Assembly (NCBI GenBank): GCA_944392125.1
Contig: CALXVP010000003.1
Location: 1 to 64,000 of the forward strand
Origin: an uncultured Alphaproteobacteria bacterium
GTDB lineage: Bacteria; Pseudomonadota; Alphaproteobacteria; CAAHEQ01; UBA3637
DNA length: 64,000 nt
Direction of reading: 5' to 3'
Numbering within the stretch: the first letter of the stretch is position 1; every line of letters begins with the position of its first letter. The notes under the pieces are model-generated. The model was given only the letters and a program-made list of their open reading frames with translations. It did not search any database and had not been told where the DNA came from. The translations under genes were made by a program, and so were the position numbers. This document shows positions 27,377 through 36,326 of this stretch, piece by piece.

Positions 27377-27484
27377 TTGAATAACTCCGTCAGATTCTCG
27401 CAGAAAATGATTTGCGATGAAAAATTTTATATCTTATATAATAATCTATAAACAGAAGTAAACAGCGAAAAAGGAGTTGTGTCA

Positions 27485-28366
27485 ATGGAAATTTACTTGG
27501 CAGGAGGATGTTTTTGGGGCGTCCAGTCGTTTTTTAACGGTATAAGCGGTGTGAAAGAAACAGAAGTCGGCTATATGGGTGGCTCAACGGAAAATCCAAC
27601 CTATCACGATGTCTGTTCGGGTGAAACGGGCCATGCCGAAACACTTCAGCTTGTTTACAATGAACAAAAAATTTCAACCGAAAAAATAATTGACTTGTTT
27701 TTTATGTGCCATAATCCAACGTTATATCATCGTCAAGGCCCCGATATCGGATCACAATACCGTTCGGCGCTTTTTTATACCACGTCGTCTCAAAAAGAGA
27801 CAGCCTTGCGTTTAAAAAAATTCTATGAAGATAAGCTCAAAGAAACCATCACAACCGAAATTTTACCGGCAAATGAATTTAAATTTTGGCCGGCAGAAGA
27901 ATATCATCAACATTATGGAGAAAAAACGGGGCACGCCTGCCCGATTTATCCAAGCGAGAAACTCTGGAAAATCAAACTTTCCGAACCGGCCTATCACGTT
28001 ATGCGCGAAAAAGGAACGGAACCGCCCTTTTCGGGGAAATATAATCATTTTTTTGAAAAAGGCGAATATGTTTGCGCGGGTTGCGGACAGAAACTTTTTG
28101 CCTCCACCGCAAAATTTCAAACAACTTGCGGGTGGCCGGGGTTTGATCAATCCGAAGAAAATGCCGTTCGGATACGCAAAGACTTTTCGCATTGGATGAT
28201 TCGTAATGAAGTTATTTGTTCACGATGTCAAAGTCATCTGGGGCATTTGTTCGGAGACGGCCCCACAAAAACCGGTTTGCGTTACTGCATCAATTCGGTT
28301 GCACTGGAATTTAAGCCCGATTCCGCCACTCAATACACACCTCAAAGTGAACAGAAAGAAAAGTAA
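27485..28366 (+). CDS. msrAB: Methionine sulfoxide reductase MsrA-MsrB fusion
   Basis: Repairs both stereoisomers of methionine sulfoxide in oxidised proteins, 293 residues. MsrA occupies about 1-155 with the catalytic GCFWG at residues 9-13. MsrB follows (about 170-290) with CxxC zinc pairs CAGCG and CSRCQ, GWPGF, HLGHLFGDGP and the catalytic cysteine in RYCINSVALEF. No signal peptide is visible, so it should be cytoplasmic. A GTG opens the frame at 27479, but the ATG at 27485 has AAGGAG at the better 8-base spacing. Confidence 0.95.
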   Translation: MEIYLAGGCFWGVQSFFNGISGVKETEVGYMGGSTENPTYHDVCSGETGHAETLQLVYNEQKISTEKIIDLFFMCHNPTLYHRQGPDIGSQYRSALFYTTSSQKETALRLKKFYEDKLKETITTEILPANEFKFWPAEEYHQHYGEKTGHACPIYPSEKLWKIKLSEPAYHVMREKGTEPPFSGKYNHFFEKGEYVCAGCGQKLFASTAKFQTTCGWPGFDQSEENAVRIRKDFSHWMIRNEVICSRCQSHLGHLFGDGPTKTGLRYCINSVALEFKPDSATQYTPQSEQKEK

Positions 28367-28467
28367 GTTCTCTTTTGATTACTTCTTTATGACGGGTATG
28401 TTACAAGATAAAAGCATAATTTGATAAGGCAAGTAAAAACAAGGGAAAATTTTTATAGTTTAATCAA

Positions 28468-28500
28468 AAAAACGGGGAAGCGATTTAACTCACTTCCCCT
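28468..28500 (-). terminator. Terminator of sodB-galE
   Basis: Stem GGGGAAG / CTTCCCC (28474-28480 with 28493-28499) followed on the minus strand by GTTTTTTTG, about 85 bp after the galE stop. Nothing else is evident in 28367-28585. Confidence 0.75.
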
Positions 28501-28585
28501 GACTGCAGATGAAACACACTCATTTCCGTATAATACAGGCATTAAACATGCCAAAACGGAACGTTTGCGGTTTCTTCCGACTTTT

Positions 28586-29563
28586 TTACGCATTCGGATA
28601 ATGAAGTCGGTAGACTTGCCACGTTGTGCGAATAATGTTTTCCAAATCACTCTGTTTGGGCGTCCAATGCAACAGTTGCGTTGCTTTATCGGAAACAGCC
28701 ATCAATACAGCCGGATCTCCGGCTCGGCGTGGAGCCATTTTATAGTTCACTTTCTTCCCAAGCACACGTTCGGTTGTTTGAATCATTTCCAACACGCTGT
28801 TCCCTCTTCCCGTGCCGAGATTAAGCGATTGACTTTCATTCCCTGCCGATAAATAACGCAATGCGCGAACATGGGCATCAGCCAAGTCGGATACATGAAT
28901 ATAATCACGAATGCACGTGCCGTCGGGCGTATCATAATCATCCCCGAATACAAACATTTCTTTTCGCTGGCCGACCAATGTTTCCATAATCACGGGCAAT
29001 AGATTTTGCGGTTTCTTTTCCAATCCGCGCACATTACACCCTGCATCGTAGCCGACAGCATTAAAATACCGCAAAGCCACAAACTTTATCCCTTTTAATC
29101 TATCATACCACTGCATTAAGCGTTCCATTTCTAATTTTGTAAAACCATAGAAATTTATCGGATTGAGCGGATGATTTTCGTCTAATTTCGGATACTGAGG
29201 CATACCGTAAACGGCTGCGGAAGAGGAAAAAACAAGGTATTTAACACCCTGCGTTACCATGGCATTTAATAGGTTGACGGCGCCGATTAAATTATTTTCG
29301 GCATATAATTCAGGGTGTTCCATTGATTCTCCGACGGCTTTTTTTGCCGCCAAATGCACAACCCCATCAACACCCTGCATTGCTTTTTCCAAAGCGTTTT
29401 TATCTAAAATTGAGCCCTCAACAAATTCCGCCTTTGGGAAAAGATTGATACGTTGTCCGGTAGATAAATCATCAAACACCCGCACATCCATTCCTTCATC
29501 CAGCAAAGACTTTGCTACATGGCTACCGATATAACCGGCTCCGCCGACAACCAAAATACGCAT
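28586..29563 (-). CDS. galE: UDP-glucose 4-epimerase
   Basis: Interconverts UDP-glucose and UDP-galactose for surface glycans, 325 residues. The NAD-binding GGAGYIGSH opens the protein; catalytic Ser is in VFSSSAAVYG and the Tyr-x-x-x-Lys pair in FYGFTKLEME; substrate-side RYFNAVGYDAG and DGTCIRDYIHVSDLADAH follow as in true GalE proteins. It starts directly after the sodB stop with no gap, so the two are one operon, an unusual pairing. UDP-GlcNAc epimerase activity cannot be excluded. Confidence 0.93.
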   Translation of the reverse strand: MRILVVGGAGYIGSHVAKSLLDEGMDVRVFDDLSTGQRINLFPKAEFVEGSILDKNALEKAMQGVDGVVHLAAKKAVGESMEHPELYAENNLIGAVNLLNAMVTQGVKYLVFSSSAAVYGMPQYPKLDENHPLNPINFYGFTKLEMERLMQWYDRLKGIKFVALRYFNAVGYDAGCNVRGLEKKPQNLLPVIMETLVGQRKEMFVFGDDYDTPDGTCIRDYIHVSDLADAHVRALRYLSAGNESQSLNLGTGRGNSVLEMIQTTERVLGKKVNYKMAPRRAGDPAVLMAVSDKATQLLHWTPKQSDLENIIRTTWQVYRLHYPNA

Positions 29564-30181
29564 TTATTCCTCTGTTTTTTCTAAATTTTCAGCCGCAAAC
29601 GACCAATTCAATAAATTATCCGTTACTTGCTTTAAGTAATCGGCACGGCGATTTTGCTCATCCAAATAATAAGCATGCTCCCAAACATCAATGCAAAGCA
29701 AAGGCTTTTGATCGGGATTTGTCAACGGTGTTCCGGCATTAGATGTTTTCACAACTCTGAGTCCGCCGTTTTCCAAAACAAGCCAAACCCATCCGCTTCC
29801 GAATAAAGTCAATCCTTTGCGCACTAATTTCGCTTTCAATGCCTCAACGGAGCCGAAATCGCGATCAATCAGCTGACGCAATGAATCGGGAACGCTTTGC
29901 GGTTGATCTGCCGGCGTCAAGCTATTCCAATAGAATGTATGATTCCAAACCTGTGCCGCGTTATCAAACAAAATGCCCATTGTGCTATCCGGTTTCGGAG
30001 CCGACATTAAAATCAATTCTTCCAACGAGGCATTTTCATACGGTTGACCGGCAATTAATTCATTCGTTTTTTGCACATATCCGGCATGATGTTTACCATA
30101 ATGGAATGAAACTGTCCGCGCGCTGATAGCCGGTTCCAAGGCGTCTTCGGCATACGGAAGTTGAGGTAATTGTATTGTCAT
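29564..30181 (-). CDS. sodB: Superoxide dismutase (Fe type)
   Basis: Detoxifies superoxide in the cytoplasm, 205 residues. Metal ligands lie in FHYGKHHAGY, NHTFYWNSL and DVWEHAYYLD. The glutamine in NAAQVWNHTFYW, the position that separates iron from manganese enzymes, indicates the Fe form. It is the first gene of a sodB-galE unit. The upstream 300 bp are AT-rich; no Fur box was recognised. Confidence 0.95.
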   Translation of the reverse strand: MTIQLPQLPYAEDALEPAISARTVSFHYGKHHAGYVQKTNELIAGQPYENASLEELILMSAPKPDSTMGILFDNAAQVWNHTFYWNSLTPADQPQSVPDSLRQLIDRDFGSVEALKAKLVRKGLTLFGSGWVWLVLENGGLRVVKTSNAGTPLTNPDQKPLLCIDVWEHAYYLDEQNRRADYLKQVTDNLLNWSFAAENLEKTEE

Positions 30182-30441
30182 TTTCTATCCTTTCACAATT
30201 TCTAATTACACACAATTAATCAGTATTAACATGTTTAAAAATACAAAATAAAAAAAGTAAATTCAAGAGTGATAAAGGCAATAAATGTATAAAAAAGATA
30301 TTTCTGAATACAAAAAAATCATACGACAAAAAAATACATAATATAATAAGTTGTAAAACAACGGCAATTTAACACATTGTTATCAAAATTGCTATTTTCA
30401 AAAAATACAAAAAAATTTTTCTTTTTTTAAAGAAAAAAAAC
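30182..30441. other. AT-rich intergenic region, no gene seen
   Basis: Very AT-rich stretch between sodB (minus) and the tRNA-Leu promoter (plus). It has many A and T runs but no supported reading frame or clear hairpin; it must hold the sodB promoter. Confidence 0.5.
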
Positions 30442-30470
30442 TTGATTTTTCGGAAACACTTTGTTATTAT
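30442..30470 (+). promoter_or_regulatory. Promoter of tRNA-Leu(GAG)
   Basis: TTGATT (30442-30447), 17-bp spacer, TATTAT (30465-30470), 12 bp upstream of the mature tRNA. Confidence 0.7.
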
Positions 30471-30482
30471 GATTCATGCATT

Positions 30483-30568
30483 GCGGTTATGGCGGAATTG
30501 GTAGACGCTCAGCGTTGAGGTCGCTGTGGAGAATATCCGTGGAAGTTCGAGTCTTCTTAACCGCACCA
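30483..30568 (+). tRNA. tRNA-Leu (anticodon GAG)
   Basis: An 86-nt type II tRNA including CCA. The acceptor stem GCGGTTA / TAACCGC is perfect, the anticodon loop is TTGAGGT (anticodon GAG, decoding CUC and CUU), and the T loop is GTTCGAG. Confidence 0.95.
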
Positions 30569-30570
30569 AC

Positions 30571-30600
30571 AAAGACGCCTTTTTAGGCGTCTTTTTGTTT
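30571..30600 (+). terminator. Terminator of tRNA-Leu(GAG)
   Basis: Stem AAAGACGCC / GGCGTCTTT with a 6-nt loop followed by TTGTTT, directly after the tRNA. Confidence 0.85.
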
Positions 30601-30758
30601 ATTCTCTCCATTTGCTCTTTTGCATTCAAATATCAAACACCTCAATCAGTTGTCTTATAATAACACAACACATTATTTAATACAGTAATCAAGCCGAATC
30701 CACCTTATAAAGATATAATATTTGATTGATGCCTTAAAAAACGGCTCTGCGTAAAATT

Positions 30759-30803
30759 AAAAAAACAGCAACCACTCCCGTGCAGAACGCATTGCTGTTT
30801 TTT
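30759..30803 (-). terminator. Terminator of the HAD gene pair
   Basis: Inverted repeat AAAAAACAGCAA / TTGCTGTTTTTT around a 20-nt loop, about 27 bp after the stop of the 30831-31505 gene; usable in both directions. The preceding 160 bp to the tRNA terminator appear empty. Confidence 0.65.
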
Positions 30804-30830
30804 ATCTGACCTAAACAAACCCAACAAAGA

Positions 30831-31505
30831 TTATTCTTTTGTATGCTCGTTAGACATCACTTTCGGCATTTTTGATGAAACAACTTTCGTTTTAAGATGT
30901 TGGTTCAAATAAGTTTGCATAAAATCTGAGCCTTTTTGGTACTCAATGCCCGCGAATCGTGCTGCCCGTTTATCGGATTCTTTGTAGCCGAGATACAACA
31001 CATGCGCATCTGCCGGCAATTCCAGTTTCTGCAAAACAGCACACAAAGCAACCGGTTTATCCAAATCCTTATTTTGTGTAGACCCCTCTCTTGAACCGTA
31101 AATCAAATCAAATGAATTGGTTAAGGAAAGGCGTTCAACTTCGTGTTCCATCGCCGTTTGGCTTTTTGCCCCGAAACACACCACGGGCACTTTTGGGTTC
31201 CACACCTTAAACATCGTTAAAAACGATCTGGTATTATCGTTTAAAAACAGATGATTATTTAAGAAAAAATTATAGGCATTGTAAAAAATTTTCTTAGCTT
31301 CTTTTCCCTGCCCTTTCCATAAAGAATCATCGGCCCAAATTTTATCGGGATTTCGGCCTGATTGAGCAACCGTGTCTCTTTCTTTCCAAATTCTATCGGT
31401 TTGCCCAAGTTGATGAAACGTTTCGCAATACGCTAAATGACGCGCTTTTTCCGTTGAAACACAAACGCCGTCCCAGTTAATAATTAAACAGTTAATCTCT
31501 TCCAT
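30831..31505 (-). CDS. HAD-like protein, probably catalytically inactive
   Basis: A 224-residue haloacid-dehalogenase-fold protein that starts 3 bp after the stop of a related HAD phosphatase. Shared patterns (SGRNPDKIW here, SGRNLIRDL in the neighbour; FYNAYNFF versus IYLKAYTQ) show that they are paralogues. The catalytic motifs are degenerate: the nucleophile motif reads IINWDGVC (Asn for the first Asp), motif II VVCFGAKS lacks the Ser/Thr, and motif IV LYLGYKESD lacks the GD pair. It may be a regulatory or binding partner of the active neighbour. Confidence 0.75.
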   Translation of the reverse strand: MEEINCLIINWDGVCVSTEKARHLAYCETFHQLGQTDRIWKERDTVAQSGRNPDKIWADDSLWKGQGKEAKKIFYNAYNFFLNNHLFLNDNTRSFLTMFKVWNPKVPVVCFGAKSQTAMEHEVERLSLTNSFDLIYGSREGSTQNKDLDKPVALCAVLQKLELPADAHVLYLGYKESDKRAARFAGIEYQKGSDFMQTYLNQHLKTKVVSSKMPKVMSNEHTKE

Positions 31506-31508
31506 TTT

Positions 31509-32147
31509 TTATTCTCCTCTTTCAAGAAAAATCGCTATTGACTGCAAATCCGCAAACGCATAATCCGGTTTATCATCTTGAAATTCCGGCGTATTCGGAT
31601 CTGTCCATACTAAAATGCCATAGCCGTTTTCATAATTATGACCCATTTTTATATCCGCTTTTCCATCACCGATACTTAAAACCTCTTGGTATGAGAATCC
31701 CGCCAATGCCGCATCCGTAAACGATTTGGAAGGTTTATCATTTTGTGTATCTTCCGCGCCGATAATTCGATCAAAATAATGATCCATATTCAATGTATGC
31801 ACTTCGTTGCGCAGAATGCTTCCGGCTTTATTACTGGCCAAGATATTGATATAGCCGAGCGACTTTGCTTTTTCCAAAACATCTATGGCGCCCGGTTTCA
31901 AGTTAATGGCTGCCGCATTTTGCGTATAAGCTTTTAAATAAATCTGACGCGCCTCCTGCGCTCGTTCTTCCCCGACCAAATCTCGAATCAAATTTCTGCC
32001 TGATGTATTCATGGCTGCTTTGGCTTCGTTTTTAGTCCATGCCGGCATACCGTAATAACGACGCATCACATTTTGAGCCGACAAAATCGCGCCGAATGTA
32101 TCAACCAGCGTATTATCCCAATCCCAAAGAATTGCTTTCTGTATCAT
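31509..32147 (-). CDS. HAD-family phosphatase (phosphoglycolate phosphatase-like)
   Basis: A 212-residue HAD hydrolase with intact catalysis: motif I ILWDWDNTLVDT (Asp nucleophile), motif II ILASNK, the conserved Lys around KPSKSF, and motif IV IGDGKADIKM. A small helical cap lies between motifs I and II, as in subfamily IA. Gph-like or sugar-phosphate phosphatase activity is plausible. AAGGAG lies upstream of the ATG. It is cotranscribed with the inactive paralogue downstream. Confidence 0.85.
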   Translation of the reverse strand: MIQKAILWDWDNTLVDTFGAILSAQNVMRRYYGMPAWTKNEAKAAMNTSGRNLIRDLVGEERAQEARQIYLKAYTQNAAAINLKPGAIDVLEKAKSLGYINILASNKAGSILRNEVHTLNMDHYFDRIIGAEDTQNDKPSKSFTDAALAGFSYQEVLSIGDGKADIKMGHNYENGYGILVWTDPNTPEFQDDKPDYAFADLQSIAIFLERGE

Positions 32148-32320
32148 AAATACTCCTTATTTATTATGAATGATTAGTTTATTTCAACCCGGAAATAAAG
32201 TCAAGAAATTTCTTCCGTATATAGATAAACGCTTCATAATCGTAAGCAAAATCTCTGCCCAAATTCGGTAACAAAAACTATTCTTTTCTCTTTTTGCAAT
32301 CCAAACGGCCATTTAGGCAT

Positions 32321-32347
32321 AAAAAAAGTATGCATAAAGCATACTTA
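32321..32347 (-). terminator. Terminator of tRNA-Ala(CGC)
   Basis: Stem AAGTATGC / GCATACTT with a 5-nt loop and a T run on the minus strand, just downstream of the tRNA. The 32148-32320 stretch shows no gene. Confidence 0.8.
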
Positions 32348-32357
32348 AAAAAAAGAT

Positions 32358-32433
<76 letters not shown>

Positions 32434-32549
32434 ATCAAGCAGATGAATGGCATATTACACCTCTTTCGGCGTTTTGTCAAGAAGCAAATTGCGATATTTC
32501 ATTTTTTTTGCATTCGCCCCAACACAAACGCCGAAAGCACAAGATAAAA

Positions 32550-32771
32550 TTAAAATTTTTCAATATCTTCCGGCAAAATTGACATATTCCAATCGTATGA
32601 AATTTCGCCGTCATCACTGTTTTTATAAATAACGCCGATAAATTCTTTACCCACATAGACCTCTGCCGGGGCATCCTTTCCCGTGCCGGTTTGCACATTG
32701 ATTTCAGGATTCCAAAAAAGCTGTTGCAAATACGTTTGAACTTTTGACATTTCATCGGGAGTCAGAGTCAT
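32550..32771 (-). CDS. DUF3126 family protein
   Basis: A 73-residue protein of a small family found mainly in Alphaproteobacteria. It has the family's KVQTYLQQLFWNPEI opening, AEVYVGKEFIGVIYKN core and GEISYDWNMSILP ending. Function unknown; it has no motifs beyond this. Located between tRNA-Ala and the divergent dusA gene, with a ribosome binding site AAAGGAAA upstream. Confidence 0.85.
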   Translation of the reverse strand: MTLTPDEMSKVQTYLQQLFWNPEINVQTGTGKDAPAEVYVGKEFIGVIYKNSDDGEISYDWNMSILPEDIEKF

Positions 32772-32815
32772 GATATTTTTTCCTTTCTTTTTTTCTTTCT
32801 TTTTTGTTCAATTAA

Positions 32816-33817
32816 ATGTATTATAGTCAGAACATGCAAAATATACAAGAAAAAAACATACCTTCATATAAAATATCCGTTGCCCCGATGTTGGATTGGA
32901 CGGATAGACATTTTCGCTATTTCTTGCGTCTTATCACAAAGCACGCACTGTTTTATACGGAAATGGTAGCAGTGCCGGCTTTAATTTTAGGCAATCGCAA
33001 GAAATTACTTGATTACTCACCCGAAGAACATCCCTTGGCATTGCAGGTAGGTGGCTCGGATCCGTATATGATGGGGCAATGTGCCGAATATGCCTCTGAC
33101 TGGGGCTATTTAGAAATCAATATCAATGCAGGATGCCCCTCCTCGCGCGTGCAAGCGGGCAAATTCGGCGCCGTTTTGATGAAAACGCCCGAACTTGTCG
33201 GAGAATGCGTCAACAAGATGAAACAAAAAACAACCTTACCCGTTACCGTTAAAACGCGTATTTCTTTAAGTGATGTTGAGGGCGATGGATTTGAGGCTTT
33301 ATTTCGGTTTGCAAACATTGTCAAAGAAGCGGGATGCTCCAAGCTCATTGTGCATGCGCGCAAGGCAAAACTTAATCTTTCGCCAAAAGAAAATCGTGGA
33401 GACAAATTGGGTTTAAATTACGATGTTGTTTATCGTTTAAAAAAAAGTTTTCCCGATATGCCGATTTTAATAAACGGAAACATTCTTTCTTATCAAGATA
33501 TTGATACGCATTTAGTGCGGATGGACGGCGTTATGATCGGTCGCTGGGCATACGGTAATCCGTATGCAATGCGTGAAATTGATGCACGATATTATCACGA
33601 TTTTCACCCGATTCCGACCCGCTGTGAAATTCTTGAAATGATGATACCGTATTTAGAGAAGAATCAAGAATCATTATCGGTTATTTGCCCTCACTTAATG
33701 GGCTTATTTCATGGACAACCCTATTCTAAACTGTATAAAAACATTTTAACGGCGCGCGATTTGCCTGCTCTTGTTTCATTTATAAAAGACCTAAAAGAAT
33801 CGGATTTACGTGAATAA
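32816..33817 (+). CDS. dusA: tRNA-dihydrouridine synthase (DusA type)
   Basis: FMN-dependent enzyme reducing U20/U20a in tRNA D-loops, 333 residues at most. SVAPMLDWTDRHFRYFLRL near the N-terminus and the catalytic cysteine in ININAGCPSSRVQAG are typical of DusA, followed by VKTRISL, LIVHARKA, NGNI and GVMIGRWAYGNP. The start is uncertain: the ATG at 32816 lies beside a possible -10 (TATTATAGT), and neither it nor the ATG at 32834 has a clear ribosome binding site. The shorter start removes six residues and keeps the fold. Confidence 0.93.
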   Translation: MYYSQNMQNIQEKNIPSYKISVAPMLDWTDRHFRYFLRLITKHALFYTEMVAVPALILGNRKKLLDYSPEEHPLALQVGGSDPYMMGQCAEYASDWGYLEININAGCPSSRVQAGKFGAVLMKTPELVGECVNKMKQKTTLPVTVKTRISLSDVEGDGFEALFRFANIVKEAGCSKLIVHARKAKLNLSPKENRGDKLGLNYDVVYRLKKSFPDMPILINGNILSYQDIDTHLVRMDGVMIGRWAYGNPYAMREIDARYYHDFHPIPTRCEILEMMIPYLEKNQESLSVICPHLMGLFHGQPYSKLYKNILTARDLPALVSFIKDLKESDLRE

Positions 33818-33926
33818 GAATACACACAAATCGACTCTTCTTTTATCTTCAAACAAGATTCATGATCCGAAAAGCAAAATCCATCTGAATAAACATAGAT
33901 TTTTTGTTAGATGAAATTCAAGTTGA

Positions 33927-36326
33927 TTAAGATAAAATGCAATATCCACTTTCATATTTGCGGTTAATACATTTTTTGCAAGCATCTTCTGTTGTTGGAA
34001 TAGTTACGGTTGTATTGCACGGATAACATTCTCCCGATAAGTCTTCCAAAGAATTAAGATTAGAGCAACTTTTACGCACACAACTGAGTCCCTCTCGCTC
34101 ACGATTTGGACAAAGTGTTTCACAGCGAGAATTATCACCCCATGTACCCAAATTTATTACTCCGGAATAATCACAAGAATAACAAATCCCATCAATGTTG
34201 GCCAGCGGTTTTCCTTCCGTATATGTCCCCGAGATATTGCAATTAAGCATACATTTGTCTCCAAAGTTGAAGCCAAGTGTGCGATTACTGCATTTGGCAC
34301 ATTCCGTTTGCGTTGCAGATGTATAATAATCGCCTGCATCATCGCATAATTTACAATCATTACTTGTATCTCTGAAATACCCATCCGAACATTCTTTAAG
34401 AACGCAATAATTGCCACTGTTTTCTCTTATTCCGTTACAAGCAGTGGAACATTTTGCCTGTTTGGGCAATGCCGTAGGATCATCACAAGGAACACATTGA
34501 TTATTACTATTCAACAATGGCTTATCAGATGTGTTACATTTGTTAAGCATACAACTTGATCCAACCAATACTCTATTCGGACAAAGCGTTTCACAGCGAG
34601 AATTATCGCCCCATATACCTAAACCGATTGATTCGGGATAATCGCAGGAATAACAAATTCCATCAATGTTGGGCAACGGTTTTCCTTCCGTGTATGTCCC
34701 CGGGGTATCACAATTAAGCATACATTTGTCTCCAAAGTTGAAGCCAAGTGTGCGATTACTGCATTTGGCACATTCCGTTTGCGTTGCAGATGTATAATAA
34801 TCGCCTGCATCATCGCATAATTTACAATCATTACTTGTATCTCTGAAATACCCATCCGAACATTCTTTAAGAACGCAATAATTGCCACTGTTTTCTCTTA
34901 TTCCGTTACAAGCAGTGGAACATTTTGCCTGTTTGGGCAATGCCGTAGGATCATCACAAGGAACACATTGATTATTACTATTCAACAATGGCTTATCAGA
35001 TGTGTTACATTTGTTAAGCATACAACTTGATCCAACCAATACTCTATTCGGACAAAGCGTTTCACAGCGAGAATTATCGCCCCATATACCTAAACCGATT
35101 GATTCGGGATAATCGCAGGAATAACAAATTCCATCAATGTTGGGCAACGGTTTTCCTTCCGTGTATGTCCCCGGGGTATCACAATTAAGCATACATTTGT
35201 CTCCAAAGTTGAAGCCAAGTGTGCGATTACTGCATTTGGCACATTCCGTTTGCGTTGCAAATGTATAATAATTGCCCGCATCATCACATGATTTACAATT
35301 ACCGTTTGAATCAGCAAACTCTCCCTCTTTACATGAGGTGCAATAACTCCCTGAAAGCGTCCTATTCTCACAGACTCCACAATTCGATTCAACTCCTTGC
35401 ACATTTATGCCTTTTTCTTCATTACAGGAATAACATTTCCCATCTTTATCCATCAGCGGTTGATTTGAGGGACAGCATTGTCCATAAGAATTACAACAAC
35501 CATCTTGAGAATCTTTTGAAACACAGCATAATCCACCGGAAACATCTTCATTGGAGCAACACCTCCATAATGCCGGATTATCTATATCTCTCACACAAGA
35601 TTCTGTTTTTGCACAATAGCTTTTACACAGGCCATCTTCGCAATACCCACATTTGCAATCATTCTCATTATTGCACCGATTAACTTCATGCCGATTATCC
35701 TCGTCAATTTCATCTTTTAAAGACATATCCTTATAAAATTCATACGCGAGTTCCACTCTTTCCGCTTGCTCGCAAATATCAATACTAGCTTCAAATTCTT
35801 CTACACCGACAAATATGGAATAAGGCACCTGCCACGGCATTCGCAATAGTTCCTTACACACATCCGTCGGCACTTCTTTTACAAATATCTCAAAATAATC
35901 TATATATTGCGGGCTTGTTCTTGCCGTAATCGGATACCCCATGCGTGTGATAGGCCCCATTTTCATTTCTATATCGCCCACATAATTATTTTCAATCATC
36001 TGTTCCATATCAAAAGAAATATCCCGTGCGCGCAGATTGATTTCGTTAATCGTTTCATTGGCAATATATTTTGTCATCGCATACCGATAGCCCAAAATAG
36101 CCGTTACGGATAACACGCCGATAATAGCCAATACGCCGAGCATTTCTACCATGCTCCGCCCGTATTCGGCTGATTGGGCGGGTAAATTCTCGGTGGTTGG
36201 CATAGATAAATTTTCTATATTTTGGGCGGTATTTACCTTGCAAAAATAGCGATTCGCGTAAAATACCCCGTTTTTAAGGCTTTTCATTGATTGAGACAAC
36301 TTGATAACCAACTGTTTTATATTCAT
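33927..36326 (-). CDS. Large Cys-rich protein with prepilin-type leader and tandem repeats
   Basis: A 799-residue protein of an unnamed family. Residues 51-82 read QSAEYGRSMVEMLGVLAIIG..., a type IV prepilin-like element with Gly56 before Arg57 and Glu at +5, then a hydrophobic helix; the ~56-residue leader before it is long. A pilin-like helical region and a folded segment follow (about 85-200). From about residue 210 to the end the protein is Cys-rich, with CxxC pairs every 15-25 residues, resembling extracellular disulfide-bonded repeats. A 157-residue unit (CDDAGDYYTSATQTECAKC onward) occurs twice almost identically plus a partial third. It shares N-terminal and repeat style with 45647-48526. 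A pilus or surface role is inferred; no prepilin peptidase lies in the window. Confidence 0.8.
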   Translation of the reverse strand: MNIKQLVIKLSQSMKSLKNGVFYANRYFCKVNTAQNIENLSMPTTENLPAQSAEYGRSMVEMLGVLAIIGVLSVTAILGYRYAMTKYIANETINEINLRARDISFDMEQMIENNYVGDIEMKMGPITRMGYPITARTSPQYIDYFEIFVKEVPTDVCKELLRMPWQVPYSIFVGVEEFEASIDICEQAERVELAYEFYKDMSLKDEIDEDNRHEVNRCNNENDCKCGYCEDGLCKSYCAKTESCVRDIDNPALWRCCSNEDVSGGLCCVSKDSQDGCCNSYGQCCPSNQPLMDKDGKCYSCNEEKGINVQGVESNCGVCENRTLSGSYCTSCKEGEFADSNGNCKSCDDAGNYYTFATQTECAKCSNRTLGFNFGDKCMLNCDTPGTYTEGKPLPNIDGICYSCDYPESIGLGIWGDNSRCETLCPNRVLVGSSCMLNKCNTSDKPLLNSNNQCVPCDDPTALPKQAKCSTACNGIRENSGNYCVLKECSDGYFRDTSNDCKLCDDAGDYYTSATQTECAKCSNRTLGFNFGDKCMLNCDTPGTYTEGKPLPNIDGICYSCDYPESIGLGIWGDNSRCETLCPNRVLVGSSCMLNKCNTSDKPLLNSNNQCVPCDDPTALPKQAKCSTACNGIRENSGNYCVLKECSDGYFRDTSNDCKLCDDAGDYYTSATQTECAKCSNRTLGFNFGDKCMLNCNISGTYTEGKPLANIDGICYSCDYSGVINLGTWGDNSRCETLCPNREREGLSCVRKSCSNLNSLEDLSGECYPCNTTVTIPTTEDACKKCINRKYESGYCILS
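34240..35259 (-). repeat. Near-identical 471-bp tandem repeat inside the Cys-rich gene
   Basis: The sequence from 34240 to about 34788 recurs at an offset of exactly 471 bp (34711-35259) with no difference that I could see by eye, that is 157 codons, in frame. A third, diverged partial copy extends below 34240. Identity at the DNA level points to recent duplication or ongoing recombination. Confidence 0.85.

Noticed and set aside
20355..30568. The two tRNA-Leu genes as duplicate copies
   Set aside because: They have different anticodons (TAA and GAG) and different stems, so they are separate isoacceptors.
34240..35259. CRISPR-like or other short-spaced repeat array
   Set aside because: The repeats are 471 bp long, in frame within a coding sequence, and directly adjacent without spacers.
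35219..35683. Plus-strand frame opposite the Cys-rich gene, rich in His and Tyr
   Set aside because: Antisense shadow of a repeated coding region; no start signals and no motifs.
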